Numbered from the stretch's first letter, positions 17,876 to 30,086 are shown. The stretch is 64,000 nucleotides of DNA from Chitinophagales bacterium (GCA_017303475.1 JAFLBO010000001.1:372001-436000); one strand, 5' to 3'. A program made the numbers and translations. The notes: generated from the letters alone by a model not told the origin.

Positions 17876-18910
17876 TCAAATGATTGGACAGGATTTGAAC
17901 TTGGGTAGCGCTTTGATTTTGAAAAAGCGATAAATCAAGGAAAGCTCTGGACCACCTCTTCTGTCGGAGATCAGCTTTCCTGCACGTGAAAATGCATCCC
18001 AGTCGAAAGTTGCGCCAAGCATCCAGGTTCCGTAGTGGAGCTCTACGCGTGGAACCAATGAGTTGTTATATCGGTGACGCCAGTCGGCGCCAATTTGCAA
18101 AGCAAGTTCTTTGTAACGCTGCTCTCTAAGGTGCATACGCACGCCGGCACCATATACGATTTCACTGTATCCACCTTGTTTTTGATACAGGCCCTGGGCC
18201 ATGAAGTCGAATTTTTCAGTCAGTTGAAACAAGCCAAGTCCGTACACTGTCCATTTTTGGTGAAGTCTTACCTCGTCTTCATCCGTTACAGATGATGCCC
18301 AAAAATCGTGTGCAGGCCGGTTGATATGGTGTACCGCGAAGCCAAAATCGAAGCGGGTACGCTTGCGCATAGCCTGCGTGCGCAGGTTAGCGCCTGCGCT
18401 GATATCGAAATATTTCAGGCTGGTCACCGTCAGATCTTCAGAAATGGCAGCGCTTGGATCAAACATGCCGTCAATGTACTGTTCACTAAATGTTACCTCA
18501 TCAGTATCGAAAGAGCGTTGACCGAACATGGGTGTTGCGCCAACCGTGAGGTACATATTTCGTTTCACCGGAAGGGTAAGCGATAGCGGAACGCCAACTT
18601 GAAGAGATTGCAGCGCCAGATCACCTTGTTTGTCGTAGTTGATCAGAAGAGAGGCGGTTGCAAAGCGGTTGTATTTGCCTGGCTTCAGATAAACCTTGTT
18701 CTCTAGCGATGCCGAGAAGGTATTGTAAGGGACAGGCACTGTTTTCCATTGTTTCCGGTAATTGGCAACAAAGCGCATGTCTCCTCCGTACACACCAACA
18801 AGGCCTGGACTGAGGTTCAGCGGCGCATTGCCGAATTGGGAATAATGGATATCCTGAGCTGCAATAGAGCAGGCAATCAGAGAAAGCGCCAACGTTAATG
18901 CCCGACGCAT
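17876..18910 (-). CDS. PorP/SprF family type IX secretion membrane protein
   Basis: A 344-residue protein beginning MRRALTLALSLIACSIAAQ (signal peptide), then DIHYSQFGNAPLNLSPGLVG, the family's hallmark start, followed by RFVANYRKQWKTVPVPYNTFSAS and barrel strands. PorP/SprF proteins are outer-membrane barrels of the T9SS; SprF of Flavobacterium is needed for surface delivery of SprB. The longer open frame to 19093 has no signal peptide at its start, so the ATG at 18908-18910 is preferred. It is the first gene of a three-gene minus-strand operon with the OmpA-like protein and the adhesin, with gaps of 78 and 56 bases. Confidence 0.9.
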   Translation of the reverse strand: MRRALTLALSLIACSIAAQDIHYSQFGNAPLNLSPGLVGVYGGDMRFVANYRKQWKTVPVPYNTFSASLENKVYLKPGKYNRFATASLLINYDKQGDLALQSLQVGVPLSLTLPVKRNMYLTVGATPMFGQRSFDTDEVTFSEQYIDGMFDPSAAISEDLTVTSLKYFDISAGANLRTQAMRKRTRFDFGFAVHHINRPAHDFWASSVTDEDEVRLHQKWTVYGLGLFQLTEKFDFMAQGLYQKQGGYSEIVYGAGVRMHLREQRYKELALQIGADWRHRYNNSLVPRVELHYGTWMLGATFDWDAFSRAGKLISDRRGGPELSLIYRFFKIKALPKFKSCPII

Positions 18911-19575
18911 AGTGGAAAGTAGCGTAATAGTGTTCACAATCGAGTCATTTAGCATTTGGACAATCAATCTTTTTAAACAAAATTGATGCCTACAATGGAT
19001 TTCAATAAGGCTTGTTTTGTCGCATAAATGGCAAATACTGTCGAATGAAGTATAATCACCGAGACAGCAATCCCATTGCCAGGGACGAATCAACAGAGCT
19101 ACGAAGAGACGGACCCAACAGCGATAAAGGGGGAAAAACAGGCTGTATCAAGATCCAATATACGGGGAGAAAACGGCGGCAATTAACATGCCTAAGTGGG
19201 TTTGGCCAAGAATCGTGCCAAAAACAAAAGGTTAATGCATGCTGCACGTTGTTGTTTAATTTCATGCAAAAAAGCCGCATGAATGAGTGGATTATCACAA
19301 TACAAGGGAACGATTAATCACAGAACGTTTCAATTCTGGGCCCAAATCTAGTTGTATTAGAGCAAAGTGACAAATGTATCTTCGGCTAACTTCGTATATT
19401 ATTTTTTTTAATTGATTGAATTACAGGCTACTGGTGGACTAAATCAGCCACTGAAAAGACTAAAGAAATGATTTTCGAGGCTGATTAGGCGTTCACAGTG
19501 CGTTATGTTGTACATAAAAAACGATAAACGCCTAATCACAACTTTCAGGTTTTTAGAAACCAGGTTTGATCAACA
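18911..19575. other. 665-base intergenic region
   Basis: No convincing gene: the short open frames on both strands lack recognisable domains. It holds the upstream region of the PorP operon and, at its right end, two hairpins described separately. No -7 element of the TAnnTTTG type was found directly upstream of the PorP start. Confidence 0.5.
19483..19537. repeat. 11-bp inverted repeat in intergenic region
   Basis: GATTAGGCGTT (19483-19493) is the exact reverse complement of AACGCCTAATC (19527-19537), with a 33-base spacer. It lies downstream of the MATE gene on its strand. There is no T-run on either side, so its role is unclear. Confidence 0.5.
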
Positions 19576-19588
19576 TCAGACCTGGGTT
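19558..19588 (-). terminator. Possible terminator overlapping the MATE stop codon
   Basis: On the minus strand AACCCAGGT pairs with ACCTGGTT around a loop of about 13 bases that contains the end of the MATE stop codon. The following sequence TCTAAAAACC has only a weak T-tract, so the call is tentative. Confidence 0.4.
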
Positions 19589-20994
19589 GTTTTCCATTTT
19601 CCACGCTTGAAAACCCAGAATGCCGCCACTGCCATTCCGGATTCTGCAAGAATAATTGTCCAATATACTCCCGCCTCTCCCCAACCAAGTTGGAGGGCGA
19701 GAAACCAGGCCAATGGAATTTCAATAAGCCAGAAAAATATAATGTTGAGCAGGGTAGGGGTCATCGTATCGCCTGCACCATTAATGGCTTGCGTAAGGAT
19801 CATACCCCAACCATAAAACACATAACCACCGGCAATTATTTGCAGGGCCATAGCTCCGGAACGTACTACTTGCGGGGTTTGGTTGAACCAACCCACCAGT
19901 GTATGCGCTCCGATCAGACAAAACAGTGCTATCCCAATCAGAAAAAACATATTGAAAAAACCGGCCCGGATGGCAGATTGCTCAGCCCGGTCAGGTTTGC
20001 CTGCGCCAAGATTTTGTCCTACAAGTGTAGCAGCAGCATTAGCCATACCCCAGGAAGGTAACAAGCAGAATATAACAATACGAATGGCAATGGTATATCC
20101 GGCCACCACCTCTTTGCCAATTTGCCCCAGAATAAATACCATTACAATCCAACTGGCCGAAGCAATTAGGTATTGTCCGGTACTTCCTGCTGCAATACGT
20201 AGTAAAGACGTAACAATTTGCCAGTCAGGTTTGATCATATTCCAGCGTAAATGGATGATTTTGCCAACCTGAAACAGATTCCACAATTGATATAAAACGC
20301 CGGTTGATCTGCCAATGGTAGTTGCAATGCCACTACCCACTACACCCATGGCCGGAATTGGCCCAAAACCAAAAATGAAAATCGGGCATAAAACAATATT
20401 AACGGCATTGGCAATCCATAGTGCCCGCATAGCAGTTGCGGCATCTCCGGCGCCCCTGAATATGCCGTTTAACATCCATAATAATAAAATTGGGAGATTG
20501 CAGGTCAGTAACAAACGGGTGAATTGGTGCCCGGTGCTGGATACACTGACATCGTTAGACATCAAAGCCAATATTTCCTCGGCAAAAAAGTAGCCTGGAA
20601 CAGCAATGAATACGGATAAAACTATGCCTATCAAAATAACTTGCGCACCAGCCTTTGCCGCTGCATCCCGATTGCCCTCTCCAATCCTGCGCGCCACCAT
20701 GGCTGTTGCCGCAGAACTCAAGCCAATTGCCAGGGAATACACAAGAGTTAATACAGATTCTGTTATTCCTACTGTGGCAATGGCCTCTGAACCAACCTTG
20801 GAAACGAAAAAAATATCAACTACTGCAAACAGGGACTCCATCGCCATTTCAAGGATCATGGGGATGGACAACAATACAATAGCGCGGTCTATTTTTCCGC
20901 TGGTATAATCCTGCTCTTCTCCGTTGAGCGATAATTTGATGGTTTGCCAGGCCTCATTCAGGCTGGACTTGATTGTTTTTGTTTCCGATTGCAT
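19576..20994 (-). CDS. MATE family multidrug/metabolite efflux protein
   Basis: A 472-residue inner-membrane protein with about twelve hydrophobic segments. Visible MATE features include IDRAIVLLSIPMILEMAMES near the start, FVSKVGSEAIATVGITES, a repeated half-domain, and GQNLGAGKPDRAEQSA in the second half. MATE proteins export cationic drugs or metabolites in exchange for Na+ or H+; the substrate is unknown. It is divergent from mqnC, with a 166-base gap that carries a -7 element for each direction. Confidence 0.88.
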   Translation of the reverse strand: MQSETKTIKSSLNEAWQTIKLSLNGEEQDYTSGKIDRAIVLLSIPMILEMAMESLFAVVDIFFVSKVGSEAIATVGITESVLTLVYSLAIGLSSAATAMVARRIGEGNRDAAAKAGAQVILIGIVLSVFIAVPGYFFAEEILALMSNDVSVSSTGHQFTRLLLTCNLPILLLWMLNGIFRGAGDAATAMRALWIANAVNIVLCPIFIFGFGPIPAMGVVGSGIATTIGRSTGVLYQLWNLFQVGKIIHLRWNMIKPDWQIVTSLLRIAAGSTGQYLIASASWIVMVFILGQIGKEVVAGYTIAIRIVIFCLLPSWGMANAAATLVGQNLGAGKPDRAEQSAIRAGFFNMFFLIGIALFCLIGAHTLVGWFNQTPQVVRSGAMALQIIAGGYVFYGWGMILTQAINGAGDTMTPTLLNIIFFWLIEIPLAWFLALQLGWGEAGVYWTIILAESGMAVAAFWVFKRGKWKTTQV

Positions 20995-21011
20995 AGAACA
21001 GGTTTAAACGC

Positions 21012-21019
21012 CAAAGGTA
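21012..21019 (-). promoter_or_regulatory. Probable -7 promoter element for MATE gene
   Basis: On the minus strand this reads TACCTTTG (TAnnTTTG), 17 bases upstream of the MATE start codon, implying a short leader. Confidence 0.45.
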
Positions 21020-21119
21020 AAAGTTTCAACAAAATGTTTGATGTTAAATTTTTTACTACACTTGCGATGCTGGATCAAGGTTCTTCAACGCTTAATTTCC
21101 AAACCAAGTTCCCCAACCT

Positions 21120-21127
21120 TACCTTTG
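21120..21127 (+). promoter_or_regulatory. Probable -7 promoter element for mqnC
   Basis: Reads TACCTTTG, 33 bases upstream of the mqnC ATG. A TTTC at 21096-21099, 20 bases further upstream, could serve as the -33 box. Confidence 0.55.
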
Positions 21128-21160
21128 CTTTTTTGTTTAACAGGAAAGTCTGACACAGGT

Positions 21161-22303
21161 ATGAATATCACTGATTTGCTGCACCGGGCACTGAAACTTG
21201 AATGGCTTAGTCCGGAAGAAGGCGTTTTCCTTTTTGAAAATGCACCAACCACTGAATTAATGTATGTTGGCAACGCCATCAGGCAGCACCATGTGCCCGG
21301 GAATATTGTTACCTGGATCATTGACCGTAATTCCAATACAACCAACGTTTGTATAGCCAATTGCAAATTTTGCAATTTTTACCGCCGGCCTGGTCATGAG
21401 GAGTCTTATATCACCACGATGGATGAATATCGTGTGAAAATTGAAGAAACCTTTCGCTTGGGAGGCGAACAATTGTTGCTGCAGGGCGGACACCACCCTG
21501 ATCTTGGACTCAGCTATTACACTGATTTGTTTCGGCAATTAAAATCCGAGTACCCAAATCTGAAGTTGCACGCATTGGGCCCACCTGAAATTGCCCATAT
21601 TGCCAAACTGGACGGAATTAGCCATTATGAGGTGCTCAAAGCACTTAAGGAGGCAGGTTTGGATTCTTTGCCCGGCGCAGGTGCAGAAATTCTGGACGAC
21701 CGTGTTCGGCGACTTATTTCCAAAGGAAAATGTGGTGGACAGGAATGGCTGGATGTGATGCGTGCCGCTCATCAGTTGCGTTTGACCACCTCTGCAACCA
21801 TGATGTTCGGTCATATTGAAACCAATCTGGAGCGCATGGAACATTTTGCTGCGCTTAGGCAGGTTCAATCTGAAAAACCTGCAGATGCTAAAGGCTTCCT
21901 GGCGTTTATCCCCTGGCCGTTCCAGGATGAAGATACCATTCTCAAAAAAATCAAAAGAGCCAGAAATGCCGTAACAGGTGATGAATATGTGCGTATGATC
22001 GCCATGAGCCGGATTATGCTGCCCAATATTGTCAATATTCAGGCCTCCTGGCTGACAGTTGGCAAACAGGTAGCACAGGTGTGCCTGCATGCCGGCGCCA
22101 ACGATTTTGGCAGTATCATGATTGAGGAAAATGTGGTTTCCGCAGCCGGCGCCCGTTTCAGATTTACGGCCGATGGTATACAATCAGCCATTCAGGAAGC
22201 TGGTTTTGTACCACAATTGCGCAATCAGCAATACGAATTCAGGGATTTACCCAAGGGGATAGAACAGCAGGAACTTGATCGCGTCGCCATGGTGGTGGAC
22301 TAA
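21161..22303 (+). CDS. mqnC: Cyclic dehypoxanthine futalosine synthase MqnC (radical SAM)
   Basis: A 380-residue radical SAM enzyme. The cluster motif CIANCKFC (Cys64, Cys68, Cys71; CxxxCxxC) follows TWIIDRNSNTTNVC. GGEQLLLQGGHHPDLGLSYY and GAGAEILDDRVR are characteristic of MqnC and its paralogue MqnE. The family's NITDLLHRAL...LSPEEG start fits MqnC. It closes the cyclic intermediate in the futalosine route to menaquinone. The frame opens 41 codons upstream, but the ATG at 21161 fits the family and the promoter position. Other mqn genes are not in this window. Confidence 0.88.
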   Translation: MNITDLLHRALKLEWLSPEEGVFLFENAPTTELMYVGNAIRQHHVPGNIVTWIIDRNSNTTNVCIANCKFCNFYRRPGHEESYITTMDEYRVKIEETFRLGGEQLLLQGGHHPDLGLSYYTDLFRQLKSEYPNLKLHALGPPEIAHIAKLDGISHYEVLKALKEAGLDSLPGAGAEILDDRVRRLISKGKCGGQEWLDVMRAAHQLRLTTSATMMFGHIETNLERMEHFAALRQVQSEKPADAKGFLAFIPWPFQDEDTILKKIKRARNAVTGDEYVRMIAMSRIMLPNIVNIQASWLTVGKQVAQVCLHAGANDFGSIMIEENVVSAAGARFRFTADGIQSAIQEAGFVPQLRNQQYEFRDLPKGIEQQELDRVAMVVD

Positions 22304-22390
22304 TCAGATAACTGTCGTGCATCTGGCACATTTGCCGGTAAACAGATTAATGACCTGTGGTACATTCGCCACACGTTAAATTGATTTACC

Positions 22391-24727
22391 ATGCACAAAA
22401 CTATCTTAATCGCAGCCTTTTTCCTTGCCTTCAGCGCAGCTTCTTTTGCGCAACAAAACTATTACTCGGTTAAATTCCCGGATGATCAAACCATTTTCAG
22501 TTGTGGAGGCACAACTGATACCATCTGGCCGGAAATAACCTACTACAGCAATTGCAATTTCAATGTGGGCATCTCTGTCAAAGACCAGGTGTTCAATCTG
22601 AATGGCACAGGCGGATGCAAAAAAATCCTGCGCACCTGGAAATTACTCTGGTGGTGTGATTTCAATCCCAACTGGCCTGGCCCGACACTTATAGATAATC
22701 CTGCCAATACAGATGTTGGGCCAACGGTAATGGGAAATAGCATCAATCATGGCTATCTTCAGTACACCCAGATCATTAAAATTGTAGACAATGTTCCACC
22801 GGTTTATACAGATTGCCCGGTTGGTCCGGTACTTTTTTGTGACCTGACAAACAATGACCCCAATCAATATGGAGCCAATTGCGAAGGTCCGGTAGACCTC
22901 AAAATGAAAGTTACAGATGCCTGCTCCAAAGCTGATCTAATAGTATCCTACCGACTTTACCTTGATTTGGATGGCAATGGCAGCATGGAAACCTTCCAGA
23001 GCAGCAGTGCGGCAAATGCATGGCCAATTGAAAAAACTATTTCCGGCGATACCGTTTGCGCCAGGGTAGTATTGCCAGCCGGGGTTGGTTTGCCTTATGG
23101 AAAACACAAAATTGAGTGGATTACCAATGACCGTTGTGGCAATGAGGCGCTCTGTAAATATGAATTTGAAGTACGCGACTGCAAACCGCCAACCGTAGTT
23201 TGTATGAATGGCTTGAGTATCAACATTATGCAAACAGGTATGATAACGCTTTGGGACACAGATTTCCTGCAGTACACCTTTGATAATTGCACACCAGCCA
23301 ATCAGATTAAAATTGGTATCCGCAAATCAGGTACAGGAACCGGATTCCCGCTGAACCAACACGATGTAACTTTTGATTGCAACGAGATTGGTAAACAATT
23401 CGTAGAAATCTGGGCTGTTGATGCTTACGGCAATGCTGATTATTGCGAAACCTTTGTGATTGTACAGGATAATATTGGCGCTTGTGCTCCCTCCGGACCG
23501 GTAACTGGTAGTTTGATGACAGATCAAAATCTGCCTTTGGCTGGCGCCAAAGTGACACTGAAAAGCAATTTGCAGGCTATTCAGCAACAATCAGCAGGTG
23601 TATCTGACCAACAGGGGCAGTTCGCATTTGCCCATGCGCCAGGTACCTGCAATTACAGTCTGGAACCTGTTTGTGATACCCTTCCCGCAGCAGGTGTAAA
23701 TACACTCGACATGATCCTGGCAGACATGCATATATCTGGTCAGGGTGCATTGGCAAATCCATACAGGATTATTGCAGCCGATGTTAACCGAGATGGACAG
23801 CTAAATGCTCTGGATTTGGATGCCATTGGCAATCTCGTGGTTGGCACTACCAGCCAATTCCCCGGCAACAAAGCCTGGAGATTTGTGCCCGCTACCCATG
23901 TTTTCCCGCAGCCTGCTAACCCGCTTGCCAATGCTTTCCCGGAAAAATTGAGCACAGTTTGTCCGGTTGCCACTCCACAACACTATCCTTTTATTGCCAT
24001 TAAAACCGGCGATGTGGACGGTTCTGTTGTTCCGGGCAGTTCAAATCGGGATGAAGAAACAGCGGTACTGACTACCATCAAAAAACGATTTGCGGCCGGG
24101 GAGTGGTTTGAGGTGAATATTAATACTGCTGATCTGGCAGCACTAAAAGGCATGCAGTTCACCCTCACAGCCAATGCAAATTGCCTGACATTGGTAAATG
24201 CTGTTTCCAATCTGCCAGGTGTACGGGTTAATCTGGATGCTGCGCAAAACCGGGTTGCAATGAGCTGGTATTCATTGCAGCCTCTTTCGGAAGAAACGGT
24301 TATTACGCTGACTTTCCTGGCAACACAAAAAGGATCTTTGGCTAATAATTTATTCCTCAATGCCTCTCTGGCCAAATCAGAAGCGTATAGTCAGGAGCTT
24401 ACCAAAAAGCCTCTTTTATTGGAATTTGTTGATCCGCAACAACGCGATCTGGCAGAGGAAGATATTGTTGTAACACCAACTGTGGTTCTGTATGCTGTAA
24501 CGCCTAATCCTTCAAGCGGACCATTCGAGGCACGTTTTCACATGCCATTAGAAGGGAAAGCGCTTGTTCAGATCACAGATGCAAACGGCAAGCTTACCTA
24601 TAGTCAGGAAGCTTATTTTGATGCAGGCAACCAACAGGTAAATCTGGAATTAAGCACCTCAGGCTTGTATTTCCTGCATATTATCACAGATAATGGCCAT
24701 GCCACACAAAAAGTGGTGGTGAGGTGA
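22391..24727 (+). CDS. Large secreted protein with dockerin-like segment and T9SS sorting domain
   Basis: A 778-residue protein with a signal peptide (to about AASFAQ). The N-terminal 370 residues are Cys-rich, with HYR-like beta domains (IVDNVPPVYTDCP, VRDCKPPTVVCMNG). A carboxypeptidase-regulatory-like beta domain follows (PSGPVTGSLMTDQNLPLAGA). Next is a dockerin-like calcium-binding segment near residue 463 (DVNRDGQLNALDLDAIGNLV), a cohesin-like beta domain (about 560-680), and a type A T9SS sorting domain (AVTPNPSSGPFEARF to GHATQKVVV). Such multi-domain proteins are common on Saprospiria surfaces; no enzyme domain is visible. Convergent with glpK across a 300-base inverted repeat. Confidence 0.78.
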   Translation: MHKTILIAAFFLAFSAASFAQQNYYSVKFPDDQTIFSCGGTTDTIWPEITYYSNCNFNVGISVKDQVFNLNGTGGCKKILRTWKLLWWCDFNPNWPGPTLIDNPANTDVGPTVMGNSINHGYLQYTQIIKIVDNVPPVYTDCPVGPVLFCDLTNNDPNQYGANCEGPVDLKMKVTDACSKADLIVSYRLYLDLDGNGSMETFQSSSAANAWPIEKTISGDTVCARVVLPAGVGLPYGKHKIEWITNDRCGNEALCKYEFEVRDCKPPTVVCMNGLSINIMQTGMITLWDTDFLQYTFDNCTPANQIKIGIRKSGTGTGFPLNQHDVTFDCNEIGKQFVEIWAVDAYGNADYCETFVIVQDNIGACAPSGPVTGSLMTDQNLPLAGAKVTLKSNLQAIQQQSAGVSDQQGQFAFAHAPGTCNYSLEPVCDTLPAAGVNTLDMILADMHISGQGALANPYRIIAADVNRDGQLNALDLDAIGNLVVGTTSQFPGNKAWRFVPATHVFPQPANPLANAFPEKLSTVCPVATPQHYPFIAIKTGDVDGSVVPGSSNRDEETAVLTTIKKRFAAGEWFEVNINTADLAALKGMQFTLTANANCLTLVNAVSNLPGVRVNLDAAQNRVAMSWYSLQPLSEETVITLTFLATQKGSLANNLFLNASLAKSEAYSQELTKKPLLLEFVDPQQRDLAEEDIVVTPTVVLYAVTPNPSSGPFEARFHMPLEGKALVQITDANGKLTYSQEAYFDAGNQQVNLELSTSGLYFLHIITDNGHATQKVVVR

Positions 24728-24732
24728 TAAGT

Positions 24733-25020
24733 TAAGGTTGTTTTGGCGTCATTTAGGAGTCATTTAAGGTCATTTTGGGGTCATTTAAGGTTATTTTGGG
24801 GTCATTTAGGAGTCATTTAAGGTCATTTTGGGGTCATTTAGGAGTCATGTTCGCTGTTTGGTGTCCTCTACAACGGCGGAGCGAGTTTTCGAAATGACCC
24901 CAAAATGACCTTAAATGACTCTTAAATGACTCCTAAATGACCCCAAAATGACCTTAAATGACTCCTAAATGACCCCAATGACCTTAAATGACTCCTAAAT
25001 GACCCCAAAATGACCTTAAA
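24733..25020. repeat. Giant inverted repeat of GTCATTT words between convergent genes
   Basis: The left arm (about 24733-24848) is made of the words GTCATTTTGGG, GTCATTTAGGA and GTCATTTAAG in rotation, about 32 bases per three-word unit. The right arm (about 24892-25020) is the reverse complement of the same units. The loop of about 43 bases has unrelated, GC-richer sequence. It fills the whole gap between the secreted-protein stop (24727) and the glpK stop (25028). Within each arm the units are also direct tandem repeats, so several pairing registers are possible. I infer a very long bidirectional terminator or transcript-stabilising hairpin. Confidence 0.8.
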
Positions 25021-25027
25021 TCCCCCA

Positions 25028-27430
<2,403 letters not shown>

Positions 27431-27435
<5 letters not shown>

Positions 27436-29098
27436 GTTGCAAGGCGGATCCGGTTATCACCTGGCTATATTCATCCAGGATACCTATTTCTGTAGCTATG
27501 GCCCGGGCCGTTGCCGGATGGTCGCCGGTAATCATGACAGGTTTGATTCCGGCAGTTTTACATTCCTTGATAGCTTTTTTAGCTTCTTCTCTTGGAGGGT
27601 CAATCAAGCCGCACAAGCCTACAAATTGCAGCTCAGCCTCCAAGGTTTGATAAGTGAAAGGAACAGGCAGTTTATTCAGCACTTTACAACCATAGGCCAA
27701 CACTCGTTTACCCTGCGCGGCCCAGCCTTCGGTGTATTCCTGCAACAGGGCAGCTTGGCTGGAATCAGCCAGTATGGCTGCAATAGATTCTCCGGCGCCT
27801 TTGGTTACCACCAGATACTTGCCCTGGAAATGGTGTACTGTAGTCATACACTTCCTGTCTGAATCAAATGGCAGCTCAGCCAGTCGGGTGTATTCCTGCG
27901 TTATTGTACCGTATCTTGATATCCCCAACGATTCCAATACCATGGTAACAAGAGCCAGTTCAGTGGGCTCTCCAAATGGAGTTCCATCTTCCTTGAACGG
28001 GATATCATGGTTTAAGGCCATGCAACACAAAAGCGCCTGATCTTCCGTCGGAAATTCAACATTGGGATGTTCGTAAAGGTCAACCACCTGCATTTTATTC
28101 TGCGTAAGTGTTCCTGTCTTATCGCTACAAATAAATGTTACAGACCCCAAGGTTTCCACAGCAGGCAGTTTGCGGATCAGGGCATTTTTAGCTGCCAGAC
28201 GGGAAGCTCCCCTGGATAAGGCTATCGTAATAAGCGCCGGCAATGCTTCAGGAATAGCGGCAACGGCCAGACTAACGGCCAGCAGCAGAATGGTGAGTGG
28301 ATCCTCACCGCGCAGTACTCCGGTAATAAACAGGATGGCACATATGAATAGGACAATATAAGACAGGTTTTTACCGAATCTGGCCATTCTACCCTGCAAT
28401 GGTGTGGCAACCTCTTCAACTTGCAACATTCCAGCAATTTTCCCAAGTTCTGTTTGCATGCCTGTAGCAGTAACTACAGCTTTTGCCCGTCCGTTGGTAA
28501 CAAGCGTCCCTTTGAAACCTAAGTTCAGTTGATCTCCCAAAGGAATATTTTGCCCCTCCAGTACATGGGTAAGCTTATCCACCGGAACGGATTCGCCGGT
28601 TAACGAGGATTCGTCTACCCGGAAACTATGCGTTTCCAACCAGCGTACATCTGCCGGAACAACGTTGCCGGCTTCTAACAGGACAATATCCCCTGGTACC
28701 AGTTCGGTGGAGGAAATAGACATTGTTTTCCCTTCGCGTATCACCTGCGCCTGGGTTGTAGTCATTTTTTTCAGGGCTTCCATGGCTTTTTCTGCACGGA
28801 ACTCCTGAACAAAACCAAGAATGGCATTTAACAATATTATGATCAGAATGATGATGGTATCTGTCATGTCACCTACAATCCCTGAAAGAATGGCGGCTAC
28901 GGCCAGTATCAATATCATGAAGTCTTTAAACTGGTTGAGAAAAAGCTGCCAGGCAGGTGTTTTGTGCTTTTCCTCCAGCTCATTGGGGCCATGTTTTTCC
29001 AGACGGTGCAACACCTCCGTCATAGGGAGCCCGTTCCCTGAGGATTGTAACTTGTTCAGCGTTTCAATGTCGGAAAGATGGTAATATGGTTGTTGCAC
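27431..29098 (-). pseudogene. P-type cation ATPase (P2, calcium-type), N-terminal part, frameshifted
   Basis: A 555-residue N-terminal portion with a GTG start 16 bases after the previous stop. It has a cation ATPase N-terminal domain (HLSDIETLNKLQ to PNELEEKHKTP), the actuator TGES motif (SSLTGESVPVDK), PEALPALITIALS in M4, and the phosphorylation motif DKTGTLTQNK. It ends MITGDHPATARAIATEIGIL and GSALQH, then stops, just before the VYARVSPDQK segment. Skipping one base at 27436 joins the two frames. By memory of relatives the joint is also about six residues short, so a deletion of about 17 bases is an alternative. In relatives these pumps export Ca2+ or other cations. Confidence 0.85.
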
Positions 29099-29114
29099 GT
29101 TTTAAACTTGCTGT

Positions 29115-30086
29115 TTATAGGGTGTTTTGTAACACGATTTTACCAAACTGCCCGCCGGTTTCCATGTGATCAAAGGCCGCGTTGCCCTGACTTAGAGGAA
29201 ACATACAGTCAACTACTGGTCGAATTTGATGCTTTTCAACAAATTTCAGCATTTCGGCAAATTCCGTTGGACTGCCCATAGTGCTGCCGAGCAAACTGAT
29301 TTGTTTCCAAAAAATAGGTTGCAGGCTTAAGCCATTGACCTTGCCCAGGGTGCCACCGTAAAAACCTATGCGTGCCCCGGGGTTGCACAATCCGGGAAAC
29401 AAAGCAAAGCCATCGCCACCGGCAGAGTCAATAATCACATCAAACCCACTACCGGATTGTTGTTTTAACTGCTTGTCCCAATCCGACTCTCTATAGCTGA
29501 CACCTCCGGCAGCGCCAAGCGCTTTTGCCTGCTCTATTTTTTGTGCGTTACCGGAGCTCACCCAAACTTCTGCTCCTGATGCCAGGGCAAACTGCATGGC
29601 CATCAAAGCCACACCACCTCCAATGCCTGTAATGAATACCTTCTCACCGGGCTGAAGCTGACATCTACTCATCAGGGTGCGCCAGGCGGTTAGTCCGGCA
29701 AGTGGTAAAGCAGCTCCTTCTTCCCAACTCAGGTGTTCCGGCATGGCATAAATATTCGCTTTGGGGATGGTAATTTGTTCTGCAAAGGTGCCATGCTCAG
29801 GCATGCCTAATACTCTAAAGTGTTTTCCCTGGTGATTTGGAGAACTACCCCATTCCAGAGCGGGATAAATCAGCACTCTTTGTCCGTTCCATTCACCAGC
29901 ACCATCTGAGCCCAGCACACAAGGAATTTTTATGCCAGCGTACAAACCTTGTGTTATAAACAAGTCGCGATGGTTGAGTGCAGAGGCTTTGAGGTTTACT
30001 TGTGCATCGGTTTCGCATGGAAGGGTAGGGAGCAGTTCGTCAAACACGGGTCTGCTGTTTAACTGGTTAATTATCAGTGCTTTCAA
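29115..30086 (-). CDS. Zinc-binding-dehydrogenase superfamily (MDR) quinone oxidoreductase-like protein
   Basis: A 323-residue cytosolic oxidoreductase. It has the N-terminal GroES-like domain (ASALNHRDLFITQGLY, IPCVLGSDGAGE) and a Rossmann domain with GEKVFITGIGGGVALMAMQFA, binding NAD(P)H. The fold and length match the quinone oxidoreductase/alcohol dehydrogenase-like MDR group; the substrate is unknown. The start must be TTG at 30084-30086, because a stop lies eight codons upstream and no ATG precedes the conserved MKALIIN opening. First gene of a likely operon with the P-type ATPase and glpK, with gaps of 16 and 2 bases. Confidence 0.8.
   Translation of the reverse strand: MKALIINQLNSRPVFDELLPTLPCETDAQVNLKASALNHRDLFITQGLYAGIKIPCVLGSDGAGEWNGQRVLIYPALEWGSSPNHQGKHFRVLGMPEHGTFAEQITIPKANIYAMPEHLSWEEGAALPLAGLTAWRTLMSRCQLQPGEKVFITGIGGGVALMAMQFALASGAEVWVSSGNAQKIEQAKALGAAGGVSYRESDWDKQLKQQSGSGFDVIIDSAGGDGFALFPGLCNPGARIGFYGGTLGKVNGLSLQPIFWKQISLLGSTMGSPTEFAEMLKFVEKHQIRPVVDCMFPLSQGNAAFDHMETGGQFGKIVLQNTL

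Noticed and set aside
19056-19298. Short open frames on both strands in the PorP upstream gap
   Set aside because: No signal peptide, domain or plausible start context; left as non-coding.
24733-25020. GTCATTT array as a CRISPR array or replication iterons
   Set aside because: No unique spacers between repeats, no cas or rep genes nearby, and the two halves are inverted around a loop.
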